Shown here one piece after another: positions 22,899-34,078 of a stretch of DNA of 64,000 bases (its first letter is position 1; every line of letters begins with the position of its first letter). The translations under genes and the position numbers were made by a program. This DNA is from Chlorops oryzae (lineage: Eukaryota > Arthropoda > Insecta > Diptera > Chloropidae): contig CM035808.1 in NCBI GenBank assembly GCA_020466095.1, forward strand, positions 52,694,759 to 52,758,758, written 5' to 3'. Under the pieces are notes generated by a model. It was not told the DNA's origin and ran no database searches. It saw only the letters and a program-made list of their open reading frames with translations.

Positions 22899-25560
22899 AT
22901 GAAAGACTGCGATTCTGGTTTGAACTTATTTTGTAACGTTTGTGGAAAATATTCGACTTCGCGCAGCTTTTGGAACATTTCGCCAAACACTGCTTCGCTG
23001 TATGAAAATTATTTCGGGTTATCCGTAATAAAAAACGTTGACTGGGCACCAAGAAAAATTTGCACATCCTGCAAAAGCAGCTTATTGAATTGGTCCAAAG
23101 AGCTGTGTGAAAAACTAAGTTTTTGAGTGCCAATGATTTGAATGGATCCACAAATAAAATACCGGTTCCAAAGTGTCCCAGCCCAACCGAGGAATATGTT
23201 CCACCAACTGATGAAATCGTGCCTGAGACATCCCACCAACTCTTTACAACGAACGAAGACGAAAGACCATGCGACCATATTGAGATGTCTCAAACTCGCT
23301 TAAAAATGATGGTGCGACAATTAAAATTATCCCAAAGACAAGCGATTTGTGTCGCGCATCATCTTCGGTCCGTTAATATTTTTTCAAAACACGTCAATGC
23401 TTATGGTTATCGGAAGAGGCAAGAAGAACTTTTGATATACATATTTCGAAGTCAATGATGAAAATACTTTCATATTCTGCAAAATTATTTATGGCTTGAT
23501 GCAGTATATGAACATTGTATACCAACCGGAGGAATGGCGTTTATTCATTGACTCGTCAAAACGAAGTGTGAAGGCTGTGTTGCTGTATGTATACAATTCG
23601 CAAAATCCTGTGCCGATTGCATTAAGTACTGATACTAAGGAGACCTACGAGTCGATGAAACGTGTTCTAGACTATGTGACCTATGCGAATCATCAGTGGA
23701 AATATGAGCGGATCTTATATGCCATTCCGACGAGCACCGAAATCCCGGGATTTCGGCACTTGGATTTCGTGAAATCCATATCGAAATCCAAGCGTTCACA
23801 CGACAATATCGTGGACAATATCGACTTGAGAGGATTTGATTTGACAGCCATTTATCTGTTTGCAGTGCTGCCAATTGTAGGAAAATTTCCTTTAAAAATT
23901 TTAGGGAATTTTTTAAACAAAATATCCCTTGTAGGGACAAAAGTACAGATATCTTATTAATCGGCAAATGCACAGAATTTGTGATGTATTACAAAATATA
24001 ATATTTAATAAATTTTGTATAAATTTGGTTGTCATAAAATTAAAAAGACAAAATAAAAACTATGCCAACCTGTCTTTATCTGAAAAAGTTCGGTCGAAGC
24101 TATCGCCAAGCGTCGATAGTCTACAAATTTGAAAATTGAAATAGTATTTGTATTGGTTTTTTTGAATAAATTGAAAACTGTTTTATTTACCGCTACAAGA
24201 TAAGGCCTATTCATAATTTTAATGAATTCATTTTTACTTGAACCACAACAAAAAAACTTAAATTTTGAAAGAAACTTTTTATTTTTGAAAAAAAAAAAAA
24301 AAAAAATTTCAAATGAATTTAGTACGATTCGGAGTTCCAGACTACCCTGAAAGATTCTCAAAAATATTAGCCTACTATATTCATGGCTACTCATACATTT
24401 TTGTAGGCAAGAGGCAAATTATTTAAAAAAAAATATAACGATATTTGTGGTAGGGAAAAACGTAAAGAATTGTGGGGATTTTTTTTTTAGTTTGTAGGGA
24501 GTTTTTTGTTTGCGTGTGGCAGCATTGCCTGTTTGATTACTTTGGTTTTTTCAAAATTTGACAGTAGTGTTGCAGCATTTCTTCGATACATATCGAAAAA
24601 CGCAAAGTTGCATTCAGTTTGTTCCGGATTTCTCGTGGGATTTCGTTGAAATCCAATTTCTGAGCGGATTTCGTTTGACATTCATTTGTATGGGAAATCC
24701 GCTGGATTTCGACTGGATATCGGCTGAAATCCTCAAAAGTGCCGAAATCCCGGGATTACGATGCCGTCTGAATGCCATATTACGGTTATTTCGTTGCTGA
24801 CAGGATTACAGACGGGGTATACGACAAATATGTGCTTTTTATGCCATTGAGACTCTTGATACCGTCGCAACCATTACCAAAAGCGTGATTGGATTAAAAG
24901 AACAAATTTCAAAATAAATGAAGCCAATGTTTTCAGCAAACCAATTGTGCCATCCGAAAAATTTTTATTGCCACCTCTGCATATTAAATTGGGCATAGTT
25001 AAAAATTTTATAAAAGCTTTGAATCGGGTCGGAGATGCATTCAAGTCGCTAAAAAAGGTATATCCACGACTTAGTGAAGCGAAAATAAAAGAAGGTAAGA
25101 TAATTCACCCAGATCTTCAATACAAATAAGTGAATATTATTTTAATTCCGGGAGTTCTCAATGGCCCCGACATAAGAAAATTGGGTAAGAACGAAGAGTT
25201 CAAGGCACTTTTAAACGATCGTGAGCAAATTGCCTGGGAATCGATTAAGGCTGATATAAAAAATTGTTTGCGAACACACCGTGCTGAAGACCGGAAAGTT
25301 TACATTGATGATATGCTCAAATCCTTGGAAAGGATAAACGTTCACATGTCTTTAAAAAATACACTTTCTGCATCACCATATGGACCATTTCGAGCTTCAA
25401 GTTCTCACAGAGTCTGACGAGCATAGAAAGAGATTTCACCAGGTCGCAGCTCCTTTGGAACATTAGTATTCCTGAAAAAAGCTCAATTCGTTTCTCTCGG
25501 ATCTGTGTTGGAATTTAATTGTTGAACACGAAGAAGATTAAGAGAAACGTATCCAGGAAA
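22899..25560 (+). pseudogene. Uncharacterised transposase-like gene of the foldback transposon, split by MITE-2
   Basis: ATG at 22899 opens a zinc-finger-like N-terminus, CNVCGKYS ... WAPRKICTSCKSSLLNW, of the family also seen at 4130-4985. A stop and shift near 23125 are followed by an acidic linker, the helical segment MSQTRLKMMVRQLKLSQRQA, then WRLFIDSSKRSVKAVLL (about 23535-23590), a candidate first catalytic Asp. The second candidate Asp (in A-D-L) lies at about 23711, where MITE-2 inserts. The gene resumes at 24783 with GLQTGYTTNMCFLC, then LPPLHIKLGIVKNFIKAL (about 24970-25023), a GPDIRKL motif and a degraded C-terminus with S-D-E-H-R-K-R-F-H-Q (about 25415-25445). Family proteins run about 600-700 residues by my memory. 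Function as a DDE transposase is inferred from context and motif order. Stops, shifts and the MITE inactivate it. Confidence 0.65.
23718..24779. mobile_element. MITE-2, long copy inside the foldback transposon gene, TTA duplication
   Basis: Flanked by TTA at 23715-23717 and 24780-24782, with ends TATGCCATTC and GAATGCCATA. Removing it restores the reading context across the target gene, which proves the insertion and its 3-bp duplication. It is about 200 bp longer than the 18680 copy because of extra sequence near 24000-24180. Confidence 0.93.
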
Positions 25561-26271
25561 TGTGGGCTCATTTGCAACGAGAACAGCACATATGAACAGA
25601 AAGCAAAAGCACTCCCCCTCGTGACTACTACCTCATCGAGGTGAGGGGGCCCAGTACGTGTGATGAATCTCCGAGCGATGCCGGACAGGGCCACCCATAC
25701 CGGTAAGGTCGTCAGAGGAGCACTAAAGCTCGAAGTAATCAGGGCAACTGTCGGCAACAACGCCCCATGGTCGTGCATGTAGACGAATCAATTCATGCCA
25801 GAGAAAACTGTACCCCATTCCGCCGATGCGTTTCAGCTCTGAAACCACCTACTCTTACAAGAAATTGCGGCGCAATAGGTCAAACGGACGTTACTATTAT
25901 TTGAAAGATGTACTGCGCAATTCATAAAGTCAATAAAATAGCTCTGTGATTAAAAAAGTTAAAAGTGAGATAACTCAGCGAATTGTATAGTTATTTTAAG
26001 ATAAAATCCATATTTCATTATGAAATTTTCAACTGAAAACATTGTTTCAAGTAAGTTTTTATATGAAAATTGAAAAATAAATTTTTAAATAATGTCAAGT
26101 CAAACTTAAATCTAATTGCTTGCGATTTTACTGGGAATAGGGGAACGATCTTGACATATGCAAGCGTGAGGCTACCAGCAACAAGTGTTTAAATCATTGG
26201 TCAATAGCTTCACCGACACAAGAAGAGGTAGGAGAAGGATGGTTTTTAAAAAATTACTTCTAATTTTATAA
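25561..26271. other. Unassigned, partly GC-richer stretch
   Basis: 25600-25860 has a composition unlike its surroundings (GTGAGGGGGCCCAGTACGTG and following) and might be a fragment of a retroelement gene, but I cannot name it. The remainder is AT-rich spacer before the right arm. Confidence 0.3.
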
Positions 26272-26499
26272 TTCATTTGACTAAATTAAGATAAGAGCCA
26301 GTTGAAGAGTTTCGGTTCTTTCACCAAACTAAAAGCGCACTATGCAAGCAAAAATAATTGAAGTTTTTCGAGATTTTAGGTATTCGGATTTTCACTTACC
26401 ATCATCATGCTCAAAATAGGCCTTCCCGGCCATGTCTATTTGCGACTTGCAAAAACACGAACATAAAAAAAAAATCCTTTACAACCAAGTCGTTCTGGT

Positions 26500-26565
26500 T
26501 GATTGGGCTTGAACCTGCAGTGTTAAGGTCGCGAGTCGTAAATACCATGCACTGCGCTACATCAA
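26500..26565 (-). other. tRNA-like module (right arm, inner)
   Basis: Inverted counterpart of 22437-22500. Here the A-box-like part reads TGTAGCGCAGTGCATGG and the B-box-like part GGTTCAAGCCC, slightly closer to a tRNA than the left copy. Confidence 0.5.
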
Positions 26566-26669
26566 ACTTCTACTTCTCCGTAATTTTTAATGAACGGCTT
26601 CATTAATTGAATTTTTTAAAGCTTGGCAAACCAAACACGAGCTATGTAGCACTTGACATAATTTGGGTG

Positions 26670-26727
26670 TGTAGTGTGTTGGTAGAGTATCGGGCTATCA
26701 CCCCAGAGACCTGAGTTCAATCCTAGA
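26670..26727 (+). other. tRNA-like module (right arm, outer)
   Basis: Inverted counterpart of 22271-22333, with GTAGTGTGTTGGTAGAGT and GAGTTCAATCC. Confidence 0.5.
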
Positions 26728-27251
26728 CAAAAAATTTTTTTGATTTATTTGTAAAATTTTCTTTGCTTTCGTTTTCGCTCCAGTAGAATAAGCGAAGAAT
26801 AAGGAAATGAGGAGTTGAAAAATATATATTTAAATATTTTGTTTCCTCCTAAAACTATATTATTAAATATGTTGCAATCTAAAGGCATGAATATATCCTT
26901 AAGGAACATCCTAAAAGTATGCAAGAAAACATCTCGCAAGAAATTTGAATTTTTTGCACTTTTAAACGCGTATAGCTCCCTAACGCTCCATTTTATCATA
27001 ACAGTATTTTAGGAAAAATTACTTGCCGTATCGTAGACTACATTTTGATACCAGTTAAGAATACTTCCAACTTCAACTTAAACATAGATATGGGTCAAAA
27101 AGTGGCCAAAAAACTTTTTAAAAAAATCTTATGAAGGTTTACCGATAACTCAAAAAACTAATAATGCAGTTCGATTCCCCGTGCCCGAAATAGGGGAAAA
27201 CCGTTGTCACCGGTCTTGTATTTTAAAATTTTTTCAAAAAACTATCACCGT

Positions 27252-28545
27252 GTTTTTAGAGCAAGCTCCGGTTTTCGTTTTGATTTCAATAAAATCTTTG
27301 AAATTTAAAGCATTAAGAAGCAGAAAATAAAATCAAAAGCTTTGACCGATTAAATTCGTCCATGCACAAGCTCAATAAAGCAACGCATTTTGACACTTGA
27401 AACCAAACCAAAACGTTTCGAAAGTACGAAAAGTAAAAAGTATGATAATACAGTAGGAACTCGAGCACAATAATTTGTTTATATTTTATTTGAAGACAAG
27501 CTTATGCACAAGATGACACTCGGTGGAAATAAAACTGGCGATGCCTGTAGTCAAGTTGGATCGACCAGAAGGACTAGAAGGGAAGAATAATAACAAAAGA
27601 GAAAATAAGTTGGTAAGTATAAACAACCATATACAGATATTTACTAAATATTTGTATATACATAGTCGAAAAAAAACCATTTATTTAAATCAATACCTTG
27701 AAAAGATAGGTAGTTTTGTTACATAACACCACCCTTGTTAAAAAAAAAGAATTAAAAATATAAAAAATATTTAATAAATAAGAAAATAAAAACGAAAAAT
27801 TATGGAACAGTTAAGAAAAAATAAAAAATAAAAAAATTAAGAAGAGAAAAATGTTGAAAAAATTGAAGAGTAACGAAAAAAAATAAATAAAAAGAGTAAT
27901 AGAAAAAAATATTTCATTGAAACCTAGAATTGAAAATGTTTACGAAATAAAAATGTCAAAAATGAACGTATATTATGATTATTTGGTTGATACATATTTG
28001 AACAAGAAATCGAATAATAATAACTAAGTAAAGTATGCGGAAAGTGATTATATTAAAAAAAAATTATGCGCACAAATTTTAAATAGCTAAAAAAATAAAT
28101 AAATAAAAATACATAAATGTATCTATATAAATATTTATAAAGTAAATGTATTTCAAAAAATTTCGCAAATTTATAACGTATTACAACATTCCTTGAAGAT
28201 GGATCGATAAAAACAACAAATAATAATAAAAAACCTAAAGAAATTGAAGCTGAGAAAAATTTAATTTAATAATGATGTAAGAATTTTTGAAAAAACAAAG
28301 CAAACTTGTAAGCAGAAAAGAAATCTTGAAATTGAAATTTTAAGTTATTATGTACTGATAGAATTTGAGAATTTCAAAAATAGAGTTTTAACAGTAGAAA
28401 TAAACAATTCTGCCATTCGATTAGAAAATTTTACGAATTCAGAAAAAGAAACAAGAAAAAAGAAACAATTTTAATAAGATAAGATTTGAAAAGTAAGAAT
28501 TTGTAAAAACACTGAGATCCAACATCCACCATCACCAGGACAGCA
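27252..28545. other. Gene-free, A-rich stretch
   Basis: 27720-28510 is extremely A-rich with scattered AAATAA runs and no coding frame. The DNA directly around the hAT target site (28520-28545 and 30240 onward) reads as one continuous CA-rich sequence leading to an LTR, so at least the end of this stretch belongs to an LTR retrotransposon's 3' internal region. Confidence 0.4.
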
Positions 28546-28594
28546 GTCTAAATCAGTGTTTAAAAATTTCTAATATTTTTCAATTCTTTTGTTG

Positions 28595-28915
28595 CTGCTT
28601 ATGCTTATGCTTCTGAAAATTGAACTGTCGCAGTAAAAGCAAAATCAAATAAACGAACACTGATAGATTTCGAAGCACTTCAAAGCCGACTGCTTCGACT
28701 ATTTTTCGTGTGACTGAACTGAAACTTATGGCAAATTCCGAAGTTCAAGCAGCAGTCTATTTTCATTTCTTTAAAAATTACTATCGCAGTAGCCTTGGAC
28801 AAGCCTTGTGGTATTTTTTGATTTTCATCTTGGCGTTTTGATTTTCTACTATCGTTGTTTCCGTCGCCTGCTAAGTAGCAGAAAAAAATAACACAATTTC
28901 AAAATTAGTATTTTT
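28595..28915. repeat. 321-bp subterminal inverted arm of hAT (left)
   Basis: Begins CTGCTTATGCTTATGCTTCT and pairs with 29818-30137. One clear mismatch is CTATCG versus CTTTCG near 28850. Confidence 0.9.
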
Positions 28916-29160
28916 ACTCCATTTAGTAGGTGTGATTTCTCGCTGCTTGACATGCAAGGAACATCATTTGAAAGGTTGCATTTTGAATTCATAAGGTGAC
29001 CATACCGATTTCAGGCCCTCTGTCCCGTTGTCTCCTGCCAGAGCAAAAATGTACCGGTTTTGCCTAGAGACCAAACGAATATAACTGATTTTCTCCGCCA
29101 ATCAAGCCCGTGCGCAAGGAATATTTTTGGGGTTTCTAACTTGACTTTAATTTATAACAG

Positions 29161-29328
29161 GTTACTATTGAACGTGCATTTTCATCGTTGAAGCTTGTAC
29201 TAACGGACCATCGTAATCGATTAGGTGAGGATGTACTGGAAAATATATTGCTAGTGAAGCTTAATCCCAACTTCCTCGAAGCAGCTGTAGACAATTTGCC
29301 GCTCTTTCAATACGAAGATGATGAATGA
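29161..29328 (+). pseudogene. hAT transposase C-terminal dimerisation exon
   Basis: After a 3' splice-like AACAG at 29160, an open frame of 55 codons plus stop encodes the hATC dimerisation segment: E-R-A-F-S-S-L-K-L-V-L-T-D-H-R-N-R-L followed by L-E-N-I-L-L-V-K-L-N and an acidic tail ending in TGA at 29328. In active hAT transposases this segment mediates dimerisation. The rest of the transposase is absent, so this is a relic inside a non-autonomous derivative. It is intact as an exon, which suggests the deletion derivative is fairly young. Confidence 0.85.
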
Positions 29329-29441
29329 CAGTCGTAATTTTTTTAAATTCAGAAAATCCTCAAAATGTATGTTAATTTGAGTATGGGGTGAGATATTAAA
29401 ATGCCCTTATTTTTTTTTCATATGGCCACTAAATGGAGTTA

Positions 29442-29816
29442 TAGCATGTCCTCACTATAGCCCAAATTAAGTAATTTCGGTGTTTTCGTAATTTCAACCT
29501 CAAACCCGTCCACATAGTCGTAATTTCGGTAATCGTAATTTCATTTGCTTTCCGTTTACAAGATTTCAAATGAACGAAATTTCATTCAAAGTTCCAGGGA
29601 TGCATTTACAGAGGATTCAAGCAAAATCTACTACAAAATCAGGGCTGCATGCGGTTTTATATTAATTTCATGAATAATTTCGGTGAAATGACGACAGTAG
29701 AGTAATTTCATTTCACAGATTCCAGTATGGCGAAAGGACGCAAATTCTGTGTAATTTCAAGCGAAATTACGAAAACTCTGAAATTACTTAATTTGGGCTA
29801 TAGTGAGGACATGCTA
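29442..29816. mobile_element. MITE with TTA target duplication nested in hAT
   Basis: TTA at 29439-29441 and 29817-29819. Ends TAGCATGTCCTCACTATAGC and complement are inverted over about 35 bp. The body repeats GTAATTTC motifs. It is a 375-bp PIF/Harbinger-like MITE. Confidence 0.88.
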
Positions 29817-29817
29817 T

Positions 29818-30137
29818 TAAAATACTAATTTTGAAATTGTGTTATTTTTTTCTGCTACTTAGCAGGCGACGGAAACAACGAAAGTAGAAAATCAAAACGC
29901 CAAGATGAAAATCAAAAAATACCACAAGGCTTGTCCAAGGCTACTGCGATAGTAATTTTTAAAGAAATGAAAATAGACTGCTGCTTGAACTTCGGAATTT
30001 GCCATAAGTTTCAGTTCAGTCACACGAAAAATAGTCGAAGCAGTCGGCTTTGAAGTGCTTCGAAATCTATCAGTGTTCGTTTATTTGATTTTGCTTTTAC
30101 TGCGACAGTTCAATTTTCAGAAGCATAAGCATAAGCA
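29818..30137. repeat. Subterminal inverted arm of hAT (right)
   Basis: Reverse complement of 28595-28915. Confidence 0.9.
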
Positions 30138-30239
30138 GTCGTTCGTTTTCGGCTTATGAAAAATTTTAAATGCGCAGTTAAGCAATAATTTTATGACTTT
30201 TGCTACTTTGACTGAAGTTATTCAATCACTGGTCTAAAT

Positions 30240-30477
30240 TGCCATCAACCAGAGTTACCGCACCTATCAGCAACAGCAGTAACATCAGTTGGGTACAACA
30301 TTGTAAATTGAATAGTACAAACAAGCAGCGCCATCTACGCTCGATTCGAAAAAAATTTAATTGAAAAAGGTATCTTCAACATACTAGCGACTCCTTTAAA
30401 AGGGGGAGGGAAGGGTGGACTCATTTAAACAAACCTCACCGTCGCGATGCTTGCGACGCCTTTAACAGGGGGAGGGA
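30240..30477 (+). other. 3' internal tail and polypurine tracts of LTR retrotransposon
   Basis: Two similar purine-rich blocks occur: CCTTTAAAAGGGGGAGGGAA (near 30393) and CCTTTAACAGGGGGAGGGA (30459-30477). The second abuts the LTR. The first looks like a duplicated or alternative tract. Confidence 0.6.
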
Positions 30478-31058
30478 TGTTGTGAGTCAATACTCGACTC
30501 ACGAGCACTCAGCAAGGAAATTCGAGAAGAACAACAATTGTTAAGCCTGCTTCGGCTTGAAGTGCTAGCTGGCAGAGAACAACAACAACAACAAAACGAT
30601 GGCACGCACAGGTCAGCGTAAACCTTACGAAATAGTTCTAGAAGTTTCAACCCGCGACTATGCAAAATCGGCTAGCATCGATTAGGAAATCGATAATGCA
30701 GCATCGACACTTTCTTTTAATAAAAGCGGAAGATCGAGACTTGGAAAGCAGCGTTTGGTATCAAACAGTTTCAGAGATCTCAACTCGAAGCGCACGTATT
30801 CACCAGTGGCAACGGCGATTAGAGCGAGGACCTTAGTGTTTCAAAATGTGGGGACTTAGGGAAGTTAATCAAGTAGTTGCTAGGAGTTATTGGTATCAGG
30901 GTAATAAATTGTGAATAGATAATAAGGACGTTAACTTAATAAACGATTGAAAATAATCTATTTTGTGTCCTTTCGCTTTATTTATTCACACTAAAGTATC
31001 TAGACGGTGTATTCAATTGGGAATACAGCGGAAAATACTTTAACACCATAACATATTT
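30478..31058 (+). mobile_element. LTR of a retrotransposon (3' LTR)
   Basis: Starts TGTTGTGAGTCAATACTCGA directly after a polypurine tract. AATAAACG near 30939 is a poly(A) signal candidate. The end is less sure; CACCATAACA at 31058 would satisfy TG...CA. It is related in layout to the LTR at 2696. No 5' partner is present. Confidence 0.6.
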
Positions 31059-31149
31059 TGCTCGTCTGGACCTCCTCAACCAGTTTCCATCATAAAATAA
31101 TTTTGTCCAGCTAGCTTGTTCTACACACGACATTGTGCGATGACCCAGA

Positions 31150-32050
31150 GCTTTATTGTTGTACCAGTGCCCTAGGCTTCGGATAAATTCTCCTCAAAGA
31201 GAGGGTGATAAAAAGTTGAACCCAATTTTCTATTTTTCCAAAACTACTATGTTTTGAAGCAGCATCAAAGTACTATAGCTTTGAATTACAAACGTTAGAA
31301 ATAATTTATTCCCTCAAACGGTTGATAGTGTATCTGCAGGGCAAGCCCTCTAAGATTGTCACAAACTGCAATTTATTGACTCCAACGTTGAACTAAAACG
31401 AATTTTTTACAATTATTGCAAGACGGGCCCTAGAGCTTCAGAATTTCGACTATGTACTGGATCAGAGGGCAAACGACCGCATGCAACATTAGGATGCACT
31501 TAGTCGATGTTTTGAATGTGAATGAAAATTCAGAACATTCAGAACGAAATAATAAACGATATTATATTTAAAAATAAAATAAATCACGCTTGTTCTGTGT
31601 CCCAGAAAGCATGGCAAGCCATGTTATTTATAAATACTATGACGATATAGGACATTTAGCGGTAGATAAGACAACAGAACTCATTCTAAAAAATTATTGG
31701 TTCCTTAAAGTAAGACAAAATGTATCAAATCATATTGCTTACTGTTAAAGATGTATCTGTTACTCCGCAAAGCATGGTAGTGAAGAATGGATTTTGCATA
31801 ACATCCCCAAAAGCAGCAAGCATTCCAAAATTTTACATATTGAACATGTTGGACTAGTTGATTTTGGAAAATGAAAGAGACGAATATTTGCGATAATAGA
31901 CGCATTTACAAAATATGGTCAGCTATATTCAGTAAAAACATCCAGAACGTATAAAGTAATCAAAGATTATTTTCGGTCATACAGCAGACCTAAATGCATT
32001 GTATTAGCTAGACGAAGTGCTTTCACATGAGGTGAGTTTATAAATGTAAA
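31150..32050 (+). pseudogene. pol: gypsy-type RNase H and integrase remnant
   Basis: Several frames joined give S-A-L-G-F-G and F-Y-F-S-K-T-T (RNase H start, about 31165-31250), I-Y-S-L-K-R-L-I-V-Y-L-Q-G (about 31305-31345) and D-A-L-S-R (about 31495). After a linker comes Y-D-D-I-G-H-L-A-V-D-K (31650-31675), which with C-x2-C forms the integrase zinc finger. The integrase core start reads H-I-E-H-V-G then I-D-A-F-T-K-Y (31840-31915). The order RNase H before integrase is that of Ty3/gypsy. Many stops and shifts and missing RT show an old fragment. It differs in sequence from the errantivirus at 37459. Confidence 0.8.
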
Positions 32051-32326
32051 AGGAAGAAAAGTACGACACACTAAAATTGCAACCGGATCGCCACATATAA
32101 AATATGAATAACTTTTACTTACCGTCAATTAAAATTTTAGTGTATCCCTCATTGTAAGCAATAAATTAATCAGATATTATATACTAACTTTTCTTAGGAA
32201 TTACTCACCATCGATTTAATCATTTTAACTAAAAGCATACAACACTTTAATATTTTAAATATAATTTTATGTACGAAGAAATATCAAGCGTGTCAATACG
32301 AAATAGCAACATTAAAAACTGAAAGA

Positions 32327-33201
32327 AAAACAAGTAAGGGTGTTATAGTCAGGCGAGCCTGACAATAGAATACCCGACACAGACACTTATGTTCGAATAA
32401 TTTTTAATATCAGGAGTTGTTTAAGGCCATTAGGGGCCCCATATATCGACTTTTGTTTAATTTATTTATAAAAACCGCCCATTTGCCACGCCCAATTTTT
32501 AAATTTTTTTGGGATTCTAATCGGATTCCTATATATACGCTTAAATTCTAAGTTTCATTGAAATATTTCAATAAAGTCCGCTTTTGAGGCATTTTTGGGA
32601 TTTTTGTGACAGATCCTAGTACTAGAGGTACCCTTAATAATGGTTCTATCGAAAAAAGTTTTGGGGAGGACGTTACTGGCTATCAAGGAAGCATACGTGC
32701 CAACTTTCGTTCAAGTCCCATTTGTATTTCGGGTGTAGGAGACAATTTTCGAAAAACGCCCTTATGCCACGCCCACTTTTCAAATTTTTTGAAATCATAT
32801 TACTTGCGTTTAAACATGTTCAAATACCAAGTTTCATCAAAATATCTTGAAAAACTCAGGTTGTAGAGCAGTTTTTGTGTTTTTCATAACAGACCCTAGT
32901 ACTGGAGGTACCCCTAAAAATGGTCCGATCGGGTCCATTCTCGAACTTGTTCTTACTCATGTCCCCATGAGCACGCATACCAAATTTTGTCAAGATAGCT
33001 CAACTCCTTCGATAAGATAACTGTATACAGACAGACAGACAGACGGACAGACAGACAGACGGACATCTCTAAATCGAATCTCCTGGTGACGCTGATCATT
33101 TCTATATACATTTTGTATGGTCTATCTCGACTGGTTCTGGGTGTTACACACAACCCAACAAACGCAATATACCCTCGACACAGAGTGTCGGGTATAAAAA
33201 C
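32327..33201. mobile_element. INE-1-like (Helitron-related) non-autonomous element
   Basis: Starts AAAAACAAGTAAGGG followed by the palindrome GTCAGGCGAGCCTGAC. Subterminal ATACCCGACAC on the left is inverted as GTGTCGGGTAT near 33185. A (GTCY)n-type tract ACAGACAGACAGACGG lies at 33028-33065. Start, palindrome, GTCY tract and closing hairpin are the features of DINE-1/INE-1/mini-me elements of flies. No protein is encoded. Confidence 0.75.
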
Positions 33202-33290
33202 CGAAATCAATCATTCAGTTTGAGTGAACTGTGAAAGACAAACGCGTTTCCCTTACTACATATTTTAATTTTTTTCCAAACCAATCAAAC

Positions 33291-33574
33291 GTGGTATTCA
33301 AGCAGGCTCGGAAAGGTGAAAATTTTGCGCGCCGAAATTTTGCACTATTGATTGATCGACTCTTACGCAAAGCGTGTGTAAACATCCTGCGAAAATAGCT
33401 GATTTCCATGTTAACTTTAGTGAAAGAAGAAGAAGCGAATATCGTACATATTATGTGCATCACAGTGGGGGTGCAAAATTTCCCAAGCTGCGGAAACCTT
33501 TTTTCATACAAAATAATTTGCGAGCTCGCGAAATTTTCGAGGGCGCAAATTTTGCGTACCTGTTTGAATACCAC
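33291..33574. mobile_element. 284-bp foldback element
   Basis: GTGGTATTCAAGCAGG at 33291 and CCTGTTTGAATACCAC at 33559 are inverted. Inside, AAATTTTGCGCGCC-like and GGCGCAAATTTTGCG-like motifs also pair. No clear target duplication; superfamily unknown. Confidence 0.65.
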
Positions 33575-34078
33575 TCTAAATTCTTATAATTTAAACGCTA
33601 CCCTACAAAACTTCATCAAAATAGATAAAAGTGTCGTAGGGCAATGAAATTTTTGCACAAGTCCCAAATATGGCTTAATTAAGATAATTTCTAAGTTTCA
33701 TCAAAATTGACCCCTCCCACCACCCCTCGCCCATAACACCCAAAGTTATTTTTGGCTATAAAAATGGATATTTTGCTACAAATTTCATAAAAATTGGGGG
33801 AAGAGCATATTTACATGCGATCTTTTAAAAAAATAATATTTCATTGATATTGAACCCTCCTTCCTCCATTAATTTCGTAAGATTTTGAATACTGTTTTCA
33901 CGTTCGCTTCTTAAGTCTTTTTGCATACAGTTTTGTTAAAAAAAATTTGGTGTCTGTAAAGTCAATTTAAGGACGATAGTTTTACGTGATAACGTCATAA
34001 GAATACACTTATTATGTACATAAAATGGAGCATTTAAGTTCACGTACGCTATTTTTGACGCTTTTTTAAACTCTCTTA
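33575..34078. other. Gene-free stretch
   Basis: AT-rich with a short CCACCACCCC run near 33715. It shares the phrase AAGTTTCATCAAA with other non-coding parts of the window. No coding signal. Confidence 0.4.

Larger units (their letters stand above)
21752..27251 (+). mobile_element. 5.5-kb foldback DNA transposon with about 1-kb inverted arms
   Basis: Left arm 21752-22727 and right arm 26272-27251 are imperfect inverted repeats running inward from CACTGTGGTAG on the left and CTATCACCGTG on the right. Between them lies one broken gene (22899-25560) of an uncharacterised transposase-like family on the plus strand. Each arm carries two tRNA-like modules. The CAC-type ends recall CMC (CACTA/Mirage/Chapaev) or Transib elements, but I could not read a matching target duplication. 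A MITE-2 copy sits inside the gene. Arms differ by many substitutions, so the element is old. The outermost base pairs are uncertain. Confidence 0.65.
26272..27251. repeat. Right inverted arm of foldback transposon
   Basis: Reverse complement of 21752-22727 with scattered substitutions and small indels. Confidence 0.85.
28554..30231 (+). mobile_element. hAT element with 8-bp target duplication GTCTAAAT
   Basis: GTCTAAAT is found at 28546-28553 and 30232-30239. The element starts CAGTGTTT and ends CAATCACTG (inverted CAGTG). Subterminal arms 28595-28915 and about 29818-30137 are inverted repeats of 321 bp with very few differences. A transposase C-terminal exon remains at 29161-29328, and a TTA-flanked MITE is nested at 29442-29816. 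An 8-bp duplication with CAGTG ends is diagnostic of hAT. Confidence 0.92.

Noticed and set aside
23496..23960. 154-codon frame as a single protein
   Set aside because: Its first 70 codons are real transposase-like gene, but from 23718 it runs into MITE-2 and is an accidental fusion.
33028..33065. CRISPR-like array of short repeats
   Set aside because: It is a tetranucleotide GTCY microsatellite inside an INE-1-like element; no spacers, and the DNA is eukaryotic.
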